NCBI GenBank assembly: GCA_002348545.1
Contig: DEBM01000054.1
Location: 1-58,772, forward strand
DNA from: Balneolaceae bacterium UBA2956
GTDB taxonomy: Bacteria; Bacteroidota; Rhodothermia; Balneolales; Balneolaceae
Direction of reading: 5' to 3'
Length of the DNA stretch: 58,772 nucleotides
Below, piece by piece: positions 9,811 through 17,827 of the stretch. The position numbers were made by a program, and so were the translations under genes. Position 1 is the stretch's first letter, and every line of letters begins with the position of its first letter. The notes below the pieces were generated by a model. It saw only the letters and a list, made by a program, of their open reading frames with translations. It was not told the origin of the DNA and made no database searches.

Positions 9811-10437
9811 TATCATTCTATATCACATTCTATATAGTAAATCCGTTTATAATGCGAGCTAAAGATTTTAAGATGGGGTTTCGATGCTAGGCTGAATAAA
9901 GTAGGATGCGAGCATTAAAAAGCGATCTCTCCGTATTTTTTCAGTGACATGATGACCATCGATTGATTGTATTATAGCTGTTTAAAGTGTACAGCTGAAA
10001 CAGCTACACATATAGCTAATGCAAGACTTTTCAAATAATTTCTAGTGCTTATTTGTATGAAATGAGCTTTGGGGCATTAGAGGGCGCCTATGTCGCGGAT
10101 TATCTGCCTTATCTGCAAACATTACAGGATATGCGGAGATCCGGACAAACTACTGTAACAGAACATAATAGAGAAAACTCTGAACAGGTTTTTGCGCGAG
10201 CCAATGGATTAGTGAAAGAACTTGTTTTGCAATTAGAGGCACTCCATAGAAGAAATCTTGTGAAGACTATACTGGTGTTGCTTTGGCAATTAATTCGAAT
10301 TTTATTGTCGATTTGGTTGGGTCATGGACTAAAGAAAATGGATAAAATCGAGTATAGTGATAGAGCTTTATTTAATTGGGTGGGATGGATAAGAATTCAC
10401 TCCATTTCAATTGCATATAAACCAGCATTTACTCTAA
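9811..10437 (+). pseudogene. Decayed histidine phosphatase (phosphoglycerate-mutase-like) gene
   Basis: Pieces of one histidine phosphatase can be read in order but in different frames. A possible N-terminal block (VYNAS, then RF, then DGVSMLG) is interrupted by two TAA codons near 9860-9874 where Lys and Gln would be expected. A block at 9973-10038 reads YSCLKCTAETATHIANARL, matching the family's YSSPLxRAxETAxxIA. From about 10050 comes YEMSFGALEG, then RENSEQVFARA (GES motif), then TILV. The VSHG motif that carries the second catalytic His is destroyed at about 10270 (VLLWQ in frame, CFGN out of frame). The frame then recovers as IRILLSIWLGHGLKKMDKIE. The tail (DKNSLHFNC, then INQHLL and a stop at 10437) needs further frame changes. 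The open frame at 10053-10535 is a remnant and probably not a functional gene. Confidence 0.75.
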
Positions 10438-10527
10438 CTCACTTTTCGGGCTTGATGCTAAGTTTTTGCGTATATTATCAATCAATTTATCATCAAATCT
10501 ACCTATTAGGGTCCTTAGGGAAAGCTT

Positions 10528-11217
10528 ATGAGTGAAAAAGTACGATCCATGTTCGCCGATATTGCCTCCGATTATGATCGGGTGAATACGGTACTTTCAT
10601 TTGGTATTCACCATGTATGGAGGGATCGGACCATTGCTGAGTCTGGCATTAATACAGGAGAAAGTGTATTGGACTGTGCTACAGGAACCGGCGATCTAGC
10701 TATTGCCTTCAAAAAAGCAGTTGGCCCGGAAGGATATGTATTGGGAACTGATTTCTGTGCCCCAATGATTGAGCCAGCACCTGCAAAAGCAAAAAAGGAA
10801 GGTCTAGAGATTGATTTTGAAGTGGCAGACGCTATGAACCTACCATATGAAGATAATCGATTCGATCTAGCAAGTATATCTTTTGGGATACGAAATGTAG
10901 AAGATCCTGTGAAGGCACTTAGAGAAATGGCACGTGTTGTTAAACCTCGTGGGAAAGTAGTTGTGTTAGAGTTTGGACAACCAAAAGGATTAATGAAATT
11001 CCCATATAAACTATATTCCCAGCATATTCTGCCTGCAGTTGGTGGCTTGCTAAGTGGCAACAGAGACGCTTATACCTATTTGCCAAAAACGAGTGCGGCA
11101 TTTCCTGCAGGTAATAAATTTTTAAAGCTTATGGATGAGTCTGAAATGTTTGCATCCCACAAAGCAATTTCACTCACTGGCGGAATATCGTACATTTATC
11201 TTGGTATTGTTGCTTAA
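10528..11217 (+). CDS. menG: Demethylmenaquinone methyltransferase (MenG/UbiE)
   Basis: It C-methylates demethylmenaquinone in the last step of menaquinone synthesis, using S-adenosylmethionine. The 229-aa protein has MFADIASDYDRVNTVLSFG, SAM-binding motif I (LDCATGTGDLA, residues 48-58), ISFGIRNVEDP, VLEFGQPKG and the family end motif YTYLPKTSAAFP. The symbol menG is preferred because this group of bacteria normally uses menaquinone; ubiE is the name of the orthologue. It is followed by fabZ after 27 bases. Its start overlaps the remnant frame of the histidine-phosphatase pseudogene, which supports that frame being spurious. Confidence 0.93.
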   Translation: MSEKVRSMFADIASDYDRVNTVLSFGIHHVWRDRTIAESGINTGESVLDCATGTGDLAIAFKKAVGPEGYVLGTDFCAPMIEPAPAKAKKEGLEIDFEVADAMNLPYEDNRFDLASISFGIRNVEDPVKALREMARVVKPRGKVVVLEFGQPKGLMKFPYKLYSQHILPAVGGLLSGNRDAYTYLPKTSAAFPAGNKFLKLMDESEMFASHKAISLTGGISYIYLGIVA

Positions 11218-11244
11218 TTATTATTACTAAAACTGAGGAGCATA

Positions 11245-11682
11245 ATGACTATTGATGACATTAAAAAAATTATCCCCCATCGCTACCCTTTCTTATTAGT
11301 GGATCGAGTGGTTGAAAAAACCGAAGATTCTATTAAAGCGTATAAAAATGTAACGGTTAATGAAGAATTTTTTAATGGACACTTTCCTGGGCAACCCATA
11401 ATGCCTGGAGTTTTACAAGTAGAGGCTCTAGCGCAGACGGGAGCTATTTTATTGATGACTGAAAAAGTTGACGATCCATCCAACAGTTTAATGGTGTTTA
11501 CCGGCATTAATAATTGCAAGTTTCGTCGTCAAGTAGTTCCAGGAGATCAATTGTTTCTTGAGGTTGAATTGGGCAGTATGCGACGAAATTTTGTCACCAT
11601 GAAAGGTAAAGCTACGATTGATGGTCAAATTTGTTGTGAACTAGAGGCTTCAGCTGCTTTGGTCGAAAAAACAGGCAAATAA
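11245..11682 (+). CDS. fabZ: (3R)-hydroxyacyl-ACP dehydratase FabZ
   Basis: It dehydrates 3-hydroxyacyl-ACP in type II fatty-acid elongation. The 145-aa single hot-dog domain is the standard FabZ size. It has HRYPFLLVDRV at residues 12-22 and the active-site segment NGHFPGQPIMPGVLQVEALAQ, with His46 and Glu60. It lacks the extra LpxC domain that forms an LpxC-FabZ fusion in many Bacteroidetes, so it is a stand-alone FabZ. The start is preceded by GAGGAG about 8 bases upstream (11235-11240), an unusually good ribosome-binding site for this window. It is followed by panB at a 15-base spacing. Confidence 0.95.
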   Translation: MTIDDIKKIIPHRYPFLLVDRVVEKTEDSIKAYKNVTVNEEFFNGHFPGQPIMPGVLQVEALAQTGAILLMTEKVDDPSNSLMVFTGINNCKFRRQVVPGDQLFLEVELGSMRRNFVTMKGKATIDGQICCELEASAALVEKTGK

Positions 11683-11697
11683 TACATCCAAATCGAT

Positions 11698-12555
11698 ATG
11701 AGTTCCCAAATAAGTAAAAAAAGCGAATCTACGCTTGTACATTCCATCTTAACCCCGTTGAAAGTAACCACCCAAACTGTGGTTGAAATGAAGCAAAGTG
11801 GAGAAAAAATTTCAATGCTTACTGCTTATGACTTCACAATGGCTAGAATCGTTGATACTGCTGGAATTGATATATTACTTGTTGGTGATTCTGCTTCGAA
11901 TGTAATGGCTGGAAATGATACCACCGTTCCAATCACCCTAGAACATATGATTTACCACACCCAATGTGTGGTGCGAGGAGTGGACAGGGCGTTGGTCATC
12001 GCTGACATGCCATTTATGAGCTATCAAGTTACCCCAAAAGAAGCTCTTACCAATGCGGGCCGCTTGATGAAGGAAGCTGGTGCACATGCTGTAAAACTGG
12101 AAGGAGGTAGAACCATCACTGATACTGTAAAAAAGATTATTGACGCAGGTATCCCTGTGATGGGTCATCTAGGTTTGACACCTCAATCTATTTATCAGTT
12201 TGGAACTTATAAAGTTCGAGCCAAAGATCGGACTGAGGCAGATCAGTTAATCGAGGATGCTCTAAAATTACAAGAAGCCGGAGTTTTTGCATTGGTATTA
12301 GAAAAAATTCCGTCAGTACTTGCGGCTAAGGTAACCAAGCAATTACAAATACCTACTATTGGTATTGGTGCTGGTCAGGGGTGTGACGGTCAGGTATTAG
12401 TCGTACATGATATGTTGGGGATGAATAAACACTTTTCTCCTCGCTTTTTACGTCGTTATGCAGATGTAGAATTGGTGATGACTCAGGCTGTTCAACAGTA
12501 CATTGAAGACGTAAAAAACAAAGATTTTCCTAATGAAAATGAACAATATGCCTAA
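11698..12555 (+). CDS. panB: 3-methyl-2-oxobutanoate hydroxymethyltransferase PanB
   Basis: It transfers a hydroxymethyl group from methylene-tetrahydrofolate to 2-oxoisovalerate, giving ketopantoate, the first committed step to pantothenate and CoA. The 285-aa protein shows MLTAYDFTMARIVD, LLVGDSASNVMAGND (metal-binding Asp), HAVKLEGG, PVMGHLGLTPQS and VLEKIPSVLA, which holds the expected catalytic Glu. The N-terminus carries about 30 residues more than the core family; the ATG at 11698 is only one of several candidates. Its substrate is the valine precursor made by the ilv genes of this window. The end overlaps surE by up to 23 bases. Confidence 0.95.
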   Translation: MSSQISKKSESTLVHSILTPLKVTTQTVVEMKQSGEKISMLTAYDFTMARIVDTAGIDILLVGDSASNVMAGNDTTVPITLEHMIYHTQCVVRGVDRALVIADMPFMSYQVTPKEALTNAGRLMKEAGAHAVKLEGGRTITDTVKKIIDAGIPVMGHLGLTPQSIYQFGTYKVRAKDRTEADQLIEDALKLQEAGVFALVLEKIPSVLAAKVTKQLQIPTIGIGAGQGCDGQVLVVHDMLGMNKHFSPRFLRRYADVELVMTQAVQQYIEDVKNKDFPNENEQYA

Positions 12556-13312
12556 AAATATACCTTACATATTGGTCTCTAATGACGATGGTTTTTTTTC
12601 AAATGGAATTCAAGCACTTGCACGATTAGCTGCAGAATTTGGTCGGGTCATCGTCGTAGCCCCGGATACAGAGCAAAGTGCGGTTGGGCATGCAGTAACC
12701 ATTTATGACCCATTGAGAGTGAATCGCATAAAAGTGGTTGACAAAATAAAGGGCTTTTCGGTTACAGGAACGCCTGCAGATTGTGTTAAATTGGCACATG
12801 ATCAACTCTTGGAGGAAAAGCCTGATTTAGTTTTGAGTGGAATTAATCATGGAAGTAATGCTGGAATAAATTTATTGTATTCTGGGACTGTAAGTGCAGC
12901 AACAGAAGGTACTGTTTTAGGCTATCCATCTATTGCAGTTTCGTGCACTGATTACGATAGCAACGCAGATCTGAGTGCTTGCATTGTAGCGGCGCGCTTG
13001 ATGATTGATCAAGTACTTAAAAAAGGTCTGCCAAAAGGGGTGACGTTGAATATAAATGCACCCTCGGGGCCGTTTAAAGGGCTTAAGTGGTCAAAAATGG
13101 CGGATTCTCGATATGTAGAAGAGTATGAGGGTCGAAAAGATCCATTGGAGAGACCGTATTACTGGTTAACAGGTAAATTTGAGTTATTGGATACCTCACC
13201 GGATGCAGATATACAATTGTTAAATCAGGGCTATGCCGCAGTCACACCTATTAAGTATGATTTAACCGACTATGACTTGCTCAACGCAATGAAACAGAAC
13301 TTAGAGTTCTAA
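12533..13312 (+). CDS. surE: 5'/3'-nucleotidase SurE
   Basis: It is a metal-dependent nucleoside-monophosphate phosphatase of the survival protein SurE family. The 259-aa protein begins the conserved fold with ILVSNDDGFFSNGIQALA, where the NDDG metal ligands sit near residue 16. It continues with APDTEQSAVGHAVT, VTGTPADCVKLA, DLVLSGINHGSNAG and YSGTVSAATEG. Three in-frame ATGs (12533, 12539, 12548) all lie inside or at the end of panB, so translation is probably coupled and the exact start is uncertain. It is the last gene of the menG-fabZ-panB-surE run. Confidence 0.95.
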   Translation: MKMNNMPKNIPYILVSNDDGFFSNGIQALARLAAEFGRVIVVAPDTEQSAVGHAVTIYDPLRVNRIKVVDKIKGFSVTGTPADCVKLAHDQLLEEKPDLVLSGINHGSNAGINLLYSGTVSAATEGTVLGYPSIAVSCTDYDSNADLSACIVAARLMIDQVLKKGLPKGVTLNINAPSGPFKGLKWSKMADSRYVEEYEGRKDPLERPYYWLTGKFELLDTSPDADIQLLNQGYAAVTPIKYDLTDYDLLNAMKQNLEF

Positions 13313-13389
13313 ATTCTAGTATAGTTTATGAGCCATTAATACCAATGTATTTGGACTTCGTTTTATTTTACACATCTTAAAAAACTACT

Positions 13390-14244
13390 CTAAAACTCTC
13401 GGTTTTTAAGATGCTGAATAAGTCCAGTCCAAAATTCTAGATATCTTTTTTTAGCTTCTCTGCTTCCGACTTGCACATTGATCTGATTTAAATGCGATAA
13501 ACGAATAGTACCTAAATGTTCACCCCACTGTGCGCTTTCAACCGAGACAAAAGAATCGTTAGGACCTTCTTTTTCATGGATTAGGTTGTTTTGGAAGAGA
13601 AAAACGGGGTTCAAAGTGTCATTGGTACCTTTTCCTACCGCTGCGGAATAAGAAAAAATTGGAATATCTGCAGGGTCAGGAGTGTTTGGATTGAAGTGTT
13701 CCTGCACATACTTGCGCGTCAATTGTTCTACTGAACCAAATGCATCATTACGTTCTTTGATGTACACATTGTCGGCAAACCAGTCCACAATATCCCCAAT
13801 GCGTTCGGATAACACTTCTGGTGTACTTCGAACAAAATCTGCCAGATAAGTTCCTTTATGAGGGGTTGCAATGGTGGTTATTGAGGCGATTTTTTTTTCT
13901 ATGCCTAAATGTGCAAGGGCATACCTCATGTCCAGTCCGCCCATACTGTGGGCTATTACATTGAATTTTGATATGGAATGCCTATGGCTTAGATAAGTGA
14001 TTATTCGTACCCAACTTCGAGCTCGGACTTCAATGGGAGCATAGGGAACGATGTTGGGAGCAAAGGCTAACAATCCGTGTCTTCGCATCCACATACAAGG
14101 GTCATGCAATGGAGAGGGTTTAACCAAAGAACCTATGGCGCCAAAACCGTGACACAAAAGCACTGGGTGGCGCAGAGACCAGACCTCTGGCTGTGGGTAT
14201 TCTTTTGGTTCTAATCTTTTAAGTAGCCCACTTCGGTCTTTCAT
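13390..14244 (-). CDS. Lipase-like alpha/beta hydrolase
   Basis: The 284-aa protein resembles bacterial triacylglycerol lipases of the LipA/family I type. It has the oxyanion segment PVLLCHGFGAIG (28-37), the nucleophile elbow AHSMGG with Ser100, the acidic residue Asp230 in GPNDSFVSVESA, and His251 in LSHLNQIN. It also has ATPHKGTYLADF, typical of these enzymes. There is no signal peptide, so it is either cytoplasmic or starts elsewhere. Its ATG overlaps the stop of the upstream 151-aa gene by 4 bases, so the two are likely co-translated. The substrate is not known. Confidence 0.85.
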   Translation of the reverse strand: MKDRSGLLKRLEPKEYPQPEVWSLRHPVLLCHGFGAIGSLVKPSPLHDPCMWMRRHGLLAFAPNIVPYAPIEVRARSWVRIITYLSHRHSISKFNVIAHSMGGLDMRYALAHLGIEKKIASITTIATPHKGTYLADFVRSTPEVLSERIGDIVDWFADNVYIKERNDAFGSVEQLTRKYVQEHFNPNTPDPADIPIFSYSAAVGKGTNDTLNPVFLFQNNLIHEKEGPNDSFVSVESAQWGEHLGTIRLSHLNQINVQVGSREAKKRYLEFWTGLIQHLKNREF

Positions 14245-14696
14245 AATTCGGTTGAATCAGGTAGACTGTTACGAGTAGAATCTGAAGATGAGGTTAAATC
14301 AGGACTGGTCCGGACTCGTAGGGTACGGTGAATGGTGCCATTTGCGGTGACATAAAGGTGAATGTCTTGTTCAGGGAATAGTACTTTTCCAGGTAGTTGA
14401 ACACCATAATTTGTCAATAATCTGTGCAATTCATAGTGCAGCGTAGTCTTAGAAAAGCCTGGAGGGGTGTCTATTTGATAAACTTTACGAGTAAAAAGGG
14501 AATCCCTAACGGCTGTATAAACTCGGTAATGCTCATTGGTAATACCTTGTTCTTGTAGTCCTTGTTGAATTAATTCGTCCAAATGCTCTTGTGAAGTAAT
14601 ACGCATCGAAGTGGTAGTAGGTATGGATATAAGTAAATAAGCGCTACTAACACATCCAAAAGTCAGAAGTATAACGAGTACTATTTTTTTTTTCAT
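14241..14696 (-). CDS. Membrane-anchored protein of unknown function
   Basis: This 151-aa protein has an N-terminal signal anchor (residues 4-24, KIVLVILLTFGCVSSAYLLI). A periplasmic region of about 125 residues follows, ending in a Ser/Thr/Asp-rich tail. It is sandwiched between coaBC (9 bases upstream) and the lipase-like gene (4-base overlap downstream). The tail after residue 133 is low complexity. No family is recognised. Tight coupling to the hydrolase suggests a shared envelope-related job, but this is inference. Confidence 0.6.
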   Translation of the reverse strand: MKKKIVLVILLTFGCVSSAYLLISIPTTTSMRITSQEHLDELIQQGLQEQGITNEHYRVYTAVRDSLFTRKVYQIDTPPGFSKTTLHYELHRLLTNYGVQLPGKVLFPEQDIHLYVTANGTIHRTLRVRTSPDLTSSSDSTRNSLPDSTEL

Positions 14697-14705
14697 AGGG
14701 GTAGA

Positions 14706-15953
14706 TTATCTCAAAAATATACTACGCAGCAGACTCATGGCCAAGTCATCTTTGGGCCCTTCAAAGGATTCTTCTATACCATCTCCAACTAGAATTACTT
14801 TATTGTAGTGGCTTTCAAAGCCTTGTTGTCCAGACCCAATATAATTGGCTATAATCCAATCAGCTTTTTTCTTAGTTCGTTTGGCTTTGGCCTGTTCTAG
14901 TAAATCAGTGGTTTCCATTGCAAAACCGATACTTATGGTATGTGGATCTTTATGATCCCCAATCCATTTAAGAATATCAGGGGTGGGAGCCAAGAAAATT
15001 TGGGATTCACTTTGTCTTTTTTTGATTTTATGTTTTTGAATAGTAGCGGGCTTAAAATCAGATACTGCAGCTGCTTTAATGAAAATATCTGCAGGGTAAA
15101 GTGCTTTTACTTGCTCAAACATCTCCTGAGCCGAGAGTACAGCATAGCTTTGAATGCCCTCAGGGATAGTCAATGAAATGGGACCGTGGACCAGATGGAC
15201 CTGACCTCCTAGGCGTTGTGCTGCTTTAACCATAGCTAGTCCCATTTTACCTGAACTCGGATTGGATATAAAACGGACTGGGTCGATGTGTTCACGAGTA
15301 GGTCCTGCGGTGACAACTACTTTTTTTCCGTAGAGAGGTCCTGCTTCTGCGACCAATAATTCTTCTACATGCGCAACAATATCATCAGGCTCAGGTAATC
15401 GCCCTTTGCCCATGAGCCCACTGGCTAAGTATCCTTCTTCAGGTTCTAGTAGATGGAACCCACGACTTTTTAGTAGCTCCAAATTATGGGTAGTTGCAGG
15501 AGCATTCATCATTTCTCCATCCATGGTAGGACAGATTAAAATAGGGGCTCTAGAAGCCAAAACAGCTGCAGTGAGTAAGTTGTCGGAATTTCCGTGAGTA
15601 ATTTTTGCGATGGTATTAGCCGTGCAAGGAGCTATTACAAATAGATCAGCCCATTCGCCCCACTGGATATGGCGTGTCCATGGATTATAAAATTGTTCTG
15701 AGGCAATAGAATGAGCGGACTCTGCATCTGCGGACGAATAGTGTAGGCTATCGTCTTGCACAAAGGTGTGAATGCCTACTTCATGACCGGTCAATGCAGA
15801 AAAAGTTTCTTCGCCTATGAACCTGGATGCGGAAGAAGTCATGATTACCCTAACGAGGGCACCTTTTTTTTGAAAAGCACGTACTAAGTAAGCCGCTTTG
15901 TACGCCGCTATACCTCCGGTGACCCCGAGAAGGATGTGTCTCCCGGAGAGCAT
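14706..15953 (-). CDS. coaBC: CoaBC: phosphopantothenoylcysteine decarboxylase / phosphopantothenate-cysteine ligase
   Basis: This bifunctional enzyme of CoA synthesis adds cysteine to 4'-phosphopantothenate and then decarboxylates the product. The 415-aa protein has the flavin-dependent CoaC half first: LLGVTGGIAAYKAA, the catalytic His segment RHIQWGEWADLFVIAPCTANTIA split across the expected positions, and PTMDGEMM. The CoaB half follows: VVVTAGPTREHIDPVRFISN, SSGKMG, AAAVSDFKP with KIKK, and GFAMET. The CoaC half has an acidic insert near residues 70-90, which is a small oddity. It follows rpoZ by 3 bases in the yicC-gmk-rpoZ-coaBC run. Confidence 0.96.
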   Translation of the reverse strand: MLSGRHILLGVTGGIAAYKAAYLVRAFQKKGALVRVIMTSSASRFIGEETFSALTGHEVGIHTFVQDDSLHYSSADAESAHSIASEQFYNPWTRHIQWGEWADLFVIAPCTANTIAKITHGNSDNLLTAAVLASRAPILICPTMDGEMMNAPATTHNLELLKSRGFHLLEPEEGYLASGLMGKGRLPEPDDIVAHVEELLVAEAGPLYGKKVVVTAGPTREHIDPVRFISNPSSGKMGLAMVKAAQRLGGQVHLVHGPISLTIPEGIQSYAVLSAQEMFEQVKALYPADIFIKAAAVSDFKPATIQKHKIKKRQSESQIFLAPTPDILKWIGDHKDPHTISIGFAMETTDLLEQAKAKRTKKKADWIIANYIGSGQQGFESHYNKVILVGDGIEESFEGPKDDLAMSLLRSIFLR

Positions 15954-15956
15954 ATA

Positions 15957-16247
15957 TTATTCGACTTCAGGTCTGCGGTAATAAATCGCGTCGTCTTCCA
16001 TCTCACTAATAGCACGACGAGTGGCATGAGGTAATTTTTCGAATGCCTTAGAGATTTGCTCTTGTTCCTCGTTAAAAGAAAATTCATCGTCATCTTCGAA
16101 GCCTTCGAAGTACTGTAGTTTTTCGTCTAATTCGAGTTTTTCTTGAGCTGCGATTTGACGGGCTCGCTTACCCAAAATAACCATTAGTTCGTACTTGTTT
16201 CCGGTTATATCTTTTAGGTGTTCGATATCGAGTGTTTTAATCGGCAT
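15957..16247 (-). CDS. rpoZ: RNA polymerase omega subunit (RpoZ-like)
   Basis: This 96-aa protein matches the omega family at its N-terminal half: TGNKYELMVILGKRARQIA, where omega proteins have NRYxLVxxxAxRARQ. The C-terminal half is acidic, with a DDDEFSFNEEQEQI segment and a YYRRPEVE end as seen in Bacteroidetes-type omega proteins. Omega helps assemble and stabilise RNA polymerase. The position directly after gmk and before coaBC is the classic location for rpoZ, which strengthens the call. Spacing is 4 bases from gmk and 3 from coaBC. Confidence 0.85.
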   Translation of the reverse strand: MPIKTLDIEHLKDITGNKYELMVILGKRARQIAAQEKLELDEKLQYFEGFEDDDEFSFNEEQEQISKAFEKLPHATRRAISEMEDDAIYYRRPEVE

Positions 16248-16251
16248 AGAT

Positions 16252-16821
16252 TTAATGTGAATTCATGAAGATTTGAACGATATTTTTCAATTCGCTGTAG
16301 GCCTTGTCTAAATTATCATTGGTGATAATATTATCGAAGTGACTTGCATACTTAAGTTCTGCTTCTGCTCTTTGTATTCGTAGTTTTAGTGAAGATTCGC
16401 TTTCGGTATTGCGATTTTTGAGTCGCTCTTCCAAAATCTCGAGTGATGGAGGTCGTAAAAACAAAGCCAAGCAACATTCATTGAACAGGGATTTTATTCT
16501 AACAGCACCTTTTACATCTACATCAAGCAAAGTAAAATATCCTTTTTCTGTATTTTTTACAAGTTCCGAACGTAATGTACCATAACGCGTACCACCATAA
16601 AATTCTTCCCATTCTAAAAAATCCTCCTCATCTATTTTTTGCTGAAATTCGTCAATATTCAAAAAATAGTAGTCAACCCCATGCAATTCACCTTTTCTTG
16701 GCAGTCTGGTCGTTGCAGAAATACTGAATTTTAAATTTGGAAAGTCTTCGGATAAACGTTTTGCCATTGTTGACTTACCCGTACCACTAGGCGCTGCAAG
16801 CAGTATAATAAGATGCTGCAT
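16252..16821 (-). CDS. gmk: Guanylate kinase
   Basis: It phosphorylates GMP to GDP with ATP. The 189-aa protein has the P-loop APSGTGKST at residues 9-17, FSISATTRLPRKGELHGVDYYF (GMP binding, Arg and Tyr residues), FLEWEEFYGGTRYGTL and LLDVDVKGA. The reading continues to RLKNRNTESES, the lid. Its length is typical. The start codon overlaps the yicC stop codon (TAATG), so translation is probably coupled. Confidence 0.97.
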   Translation of the reverse strand: MQHLIILLAAPSGTGKSTMAKRLSEDFPNLKFSISATTRLPRKGELHGVDYYFLNIDEFQQKIDEEDFLEWEEFYGGTRYGTLRSELVKNTEKGYFTLLDVDVKGAVRIKSLFNECCLALFLRPPSLEILEERLKNRNTESESSLKLRIQRAEAELKYASHFDNIITNDNLDKAYSELKNIVQIFMNSH

Positions 16822-17708
16822 TACTCGATATTTTGGACTTGTTCTCTGATTTGTTCTAGCATTTCTTTGGCTTTTACTACTTCATGGGCTATGGTGGAGT
16901 CATTTGCCTTGGATCCAATGGTATTGAGTTCTCGATTCATCTCTTGGGTTAAGAAATTTAACCGACGACCTGCATGTTCATCAGACTGGATAGCTTCGGT
17001 GAAAAACTTTAAATGCGAAGCTAAACGAACCGTTTCTTCGGTGATATCCATTTTGTCAGCCATTAAGGCTACCTCCATTTCCAGTCTGTCTGCATCAATT
17101 TTTTCATCATCCAATAGAGTCAATAAACGTTCTTGTAATTTCTTTTTTAATTCTTCTCCACGACCATTTGTTGTCTGTTGAATCTGATTAAGAGCCTCTT
17201 GGATACCCAATATTCGGCTATTAATGTCGTCCTTTAACTGGGCTCCTTCTTGGCGCTTCATTTCCATTAACTTCTCTATAGCCATCGCATTGGCTTGCTG
17301 AATCAGTGACCAACAAAGTTTGTCATGCTCGGGGTCATGTACCGGTTCGGGTTGTGTAATTAAATCATTGAACTGTAGCAGTTGATTTAATTCAATTTTT
17401 GCGTTAGCTCCAATAGTTGTTTGGATTTCCTGAAGAATCTGCATGTAGTTAGCCAGCTTTTGACCGTCTACAACAGGTGCTTGACGTTGAGAATCAGTAT
17501 TGTCTAAGTGAATACTCACGTTCAATTTTCCTCGTGAGATATGCTGAGTTAACATTTCTTTTAATTGTAATTCCTTTTCTTGAAATTGTTGTGGTAATCG
17601 CGCACTGATATCAAGGTATCTAGAATTTAAGGTCTTGAGTTCTACCATGGCTGTCACCCCATTTGCGCTGGCTTCACCACGTCCGAAGCCGGTCATCGAA
17701 ATAATCAT
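16821..17708 (-). CDS. YicC family endoribonuclease
   Basis: The 295-aa protein starts with MTGFGRGEA and continues VELKTLNSRYLDISARLP and ISRGKLNVSI, hallmark segments of the YicC/YloC family. The C-terminal signature is RLASHLKFF with GRRLNFLTQEMNREANT-like sequence (here NRELNTIGSKAND). Members are endoribonucleases implicated in RNA turnover. It heads the gmk-rpoZ-coaBC operon, a gene order seen widely in bacteria. Its promoter must lie in the 119-base gap it shares with the divergent carbamoyltransferase gene. Confidence 0.93.
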   Translation of the reverse strand: MIISMTGFGRGEASANGVTAMVELKTLNSRYLDISARLPQQFQEKELQLKEMLTQHISRGKLNVSIHLDNTDSQRQAPVVDGQKLANYMQILQEIQTTIGANAKIELNQLLQFNDLITQPEPVHDPEHDKLCWSLIQQANAMAIEKLMEMKRQEGAQLKDDINSRILGIQEALNQIQQTTNGRGEELKKKLQERLLTLLDDEKIDADRLEMEVALMADKMDITEETVRLASHLKFFTEAIQSDEHAGRRLNFLTQEMNRELNTIGSKANDSTIAHEVVKAKEMLEQIREQVQNIE

Positions 17709-17827
17709 AGTCTGTGAAATAAAAGGTTACTTAAAAGTACAAAATGCCTATGCCGATTAAAAACGTTGTGCATTAAAACAAGCTTGAATACTATGTTTTA
17801 TTAAGGCTGAAATCCTATCTTAGGTGC

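Noticed and set aside
10053..10535. 160-aa open frame as a functional gene
   Set aside because: It contains pieces of a histidine phosphatase with a broken VSHG motif and a C-terminal part in the wrong frame, and upstream pieces are in other frames. It is best read as part of a pseudogene.
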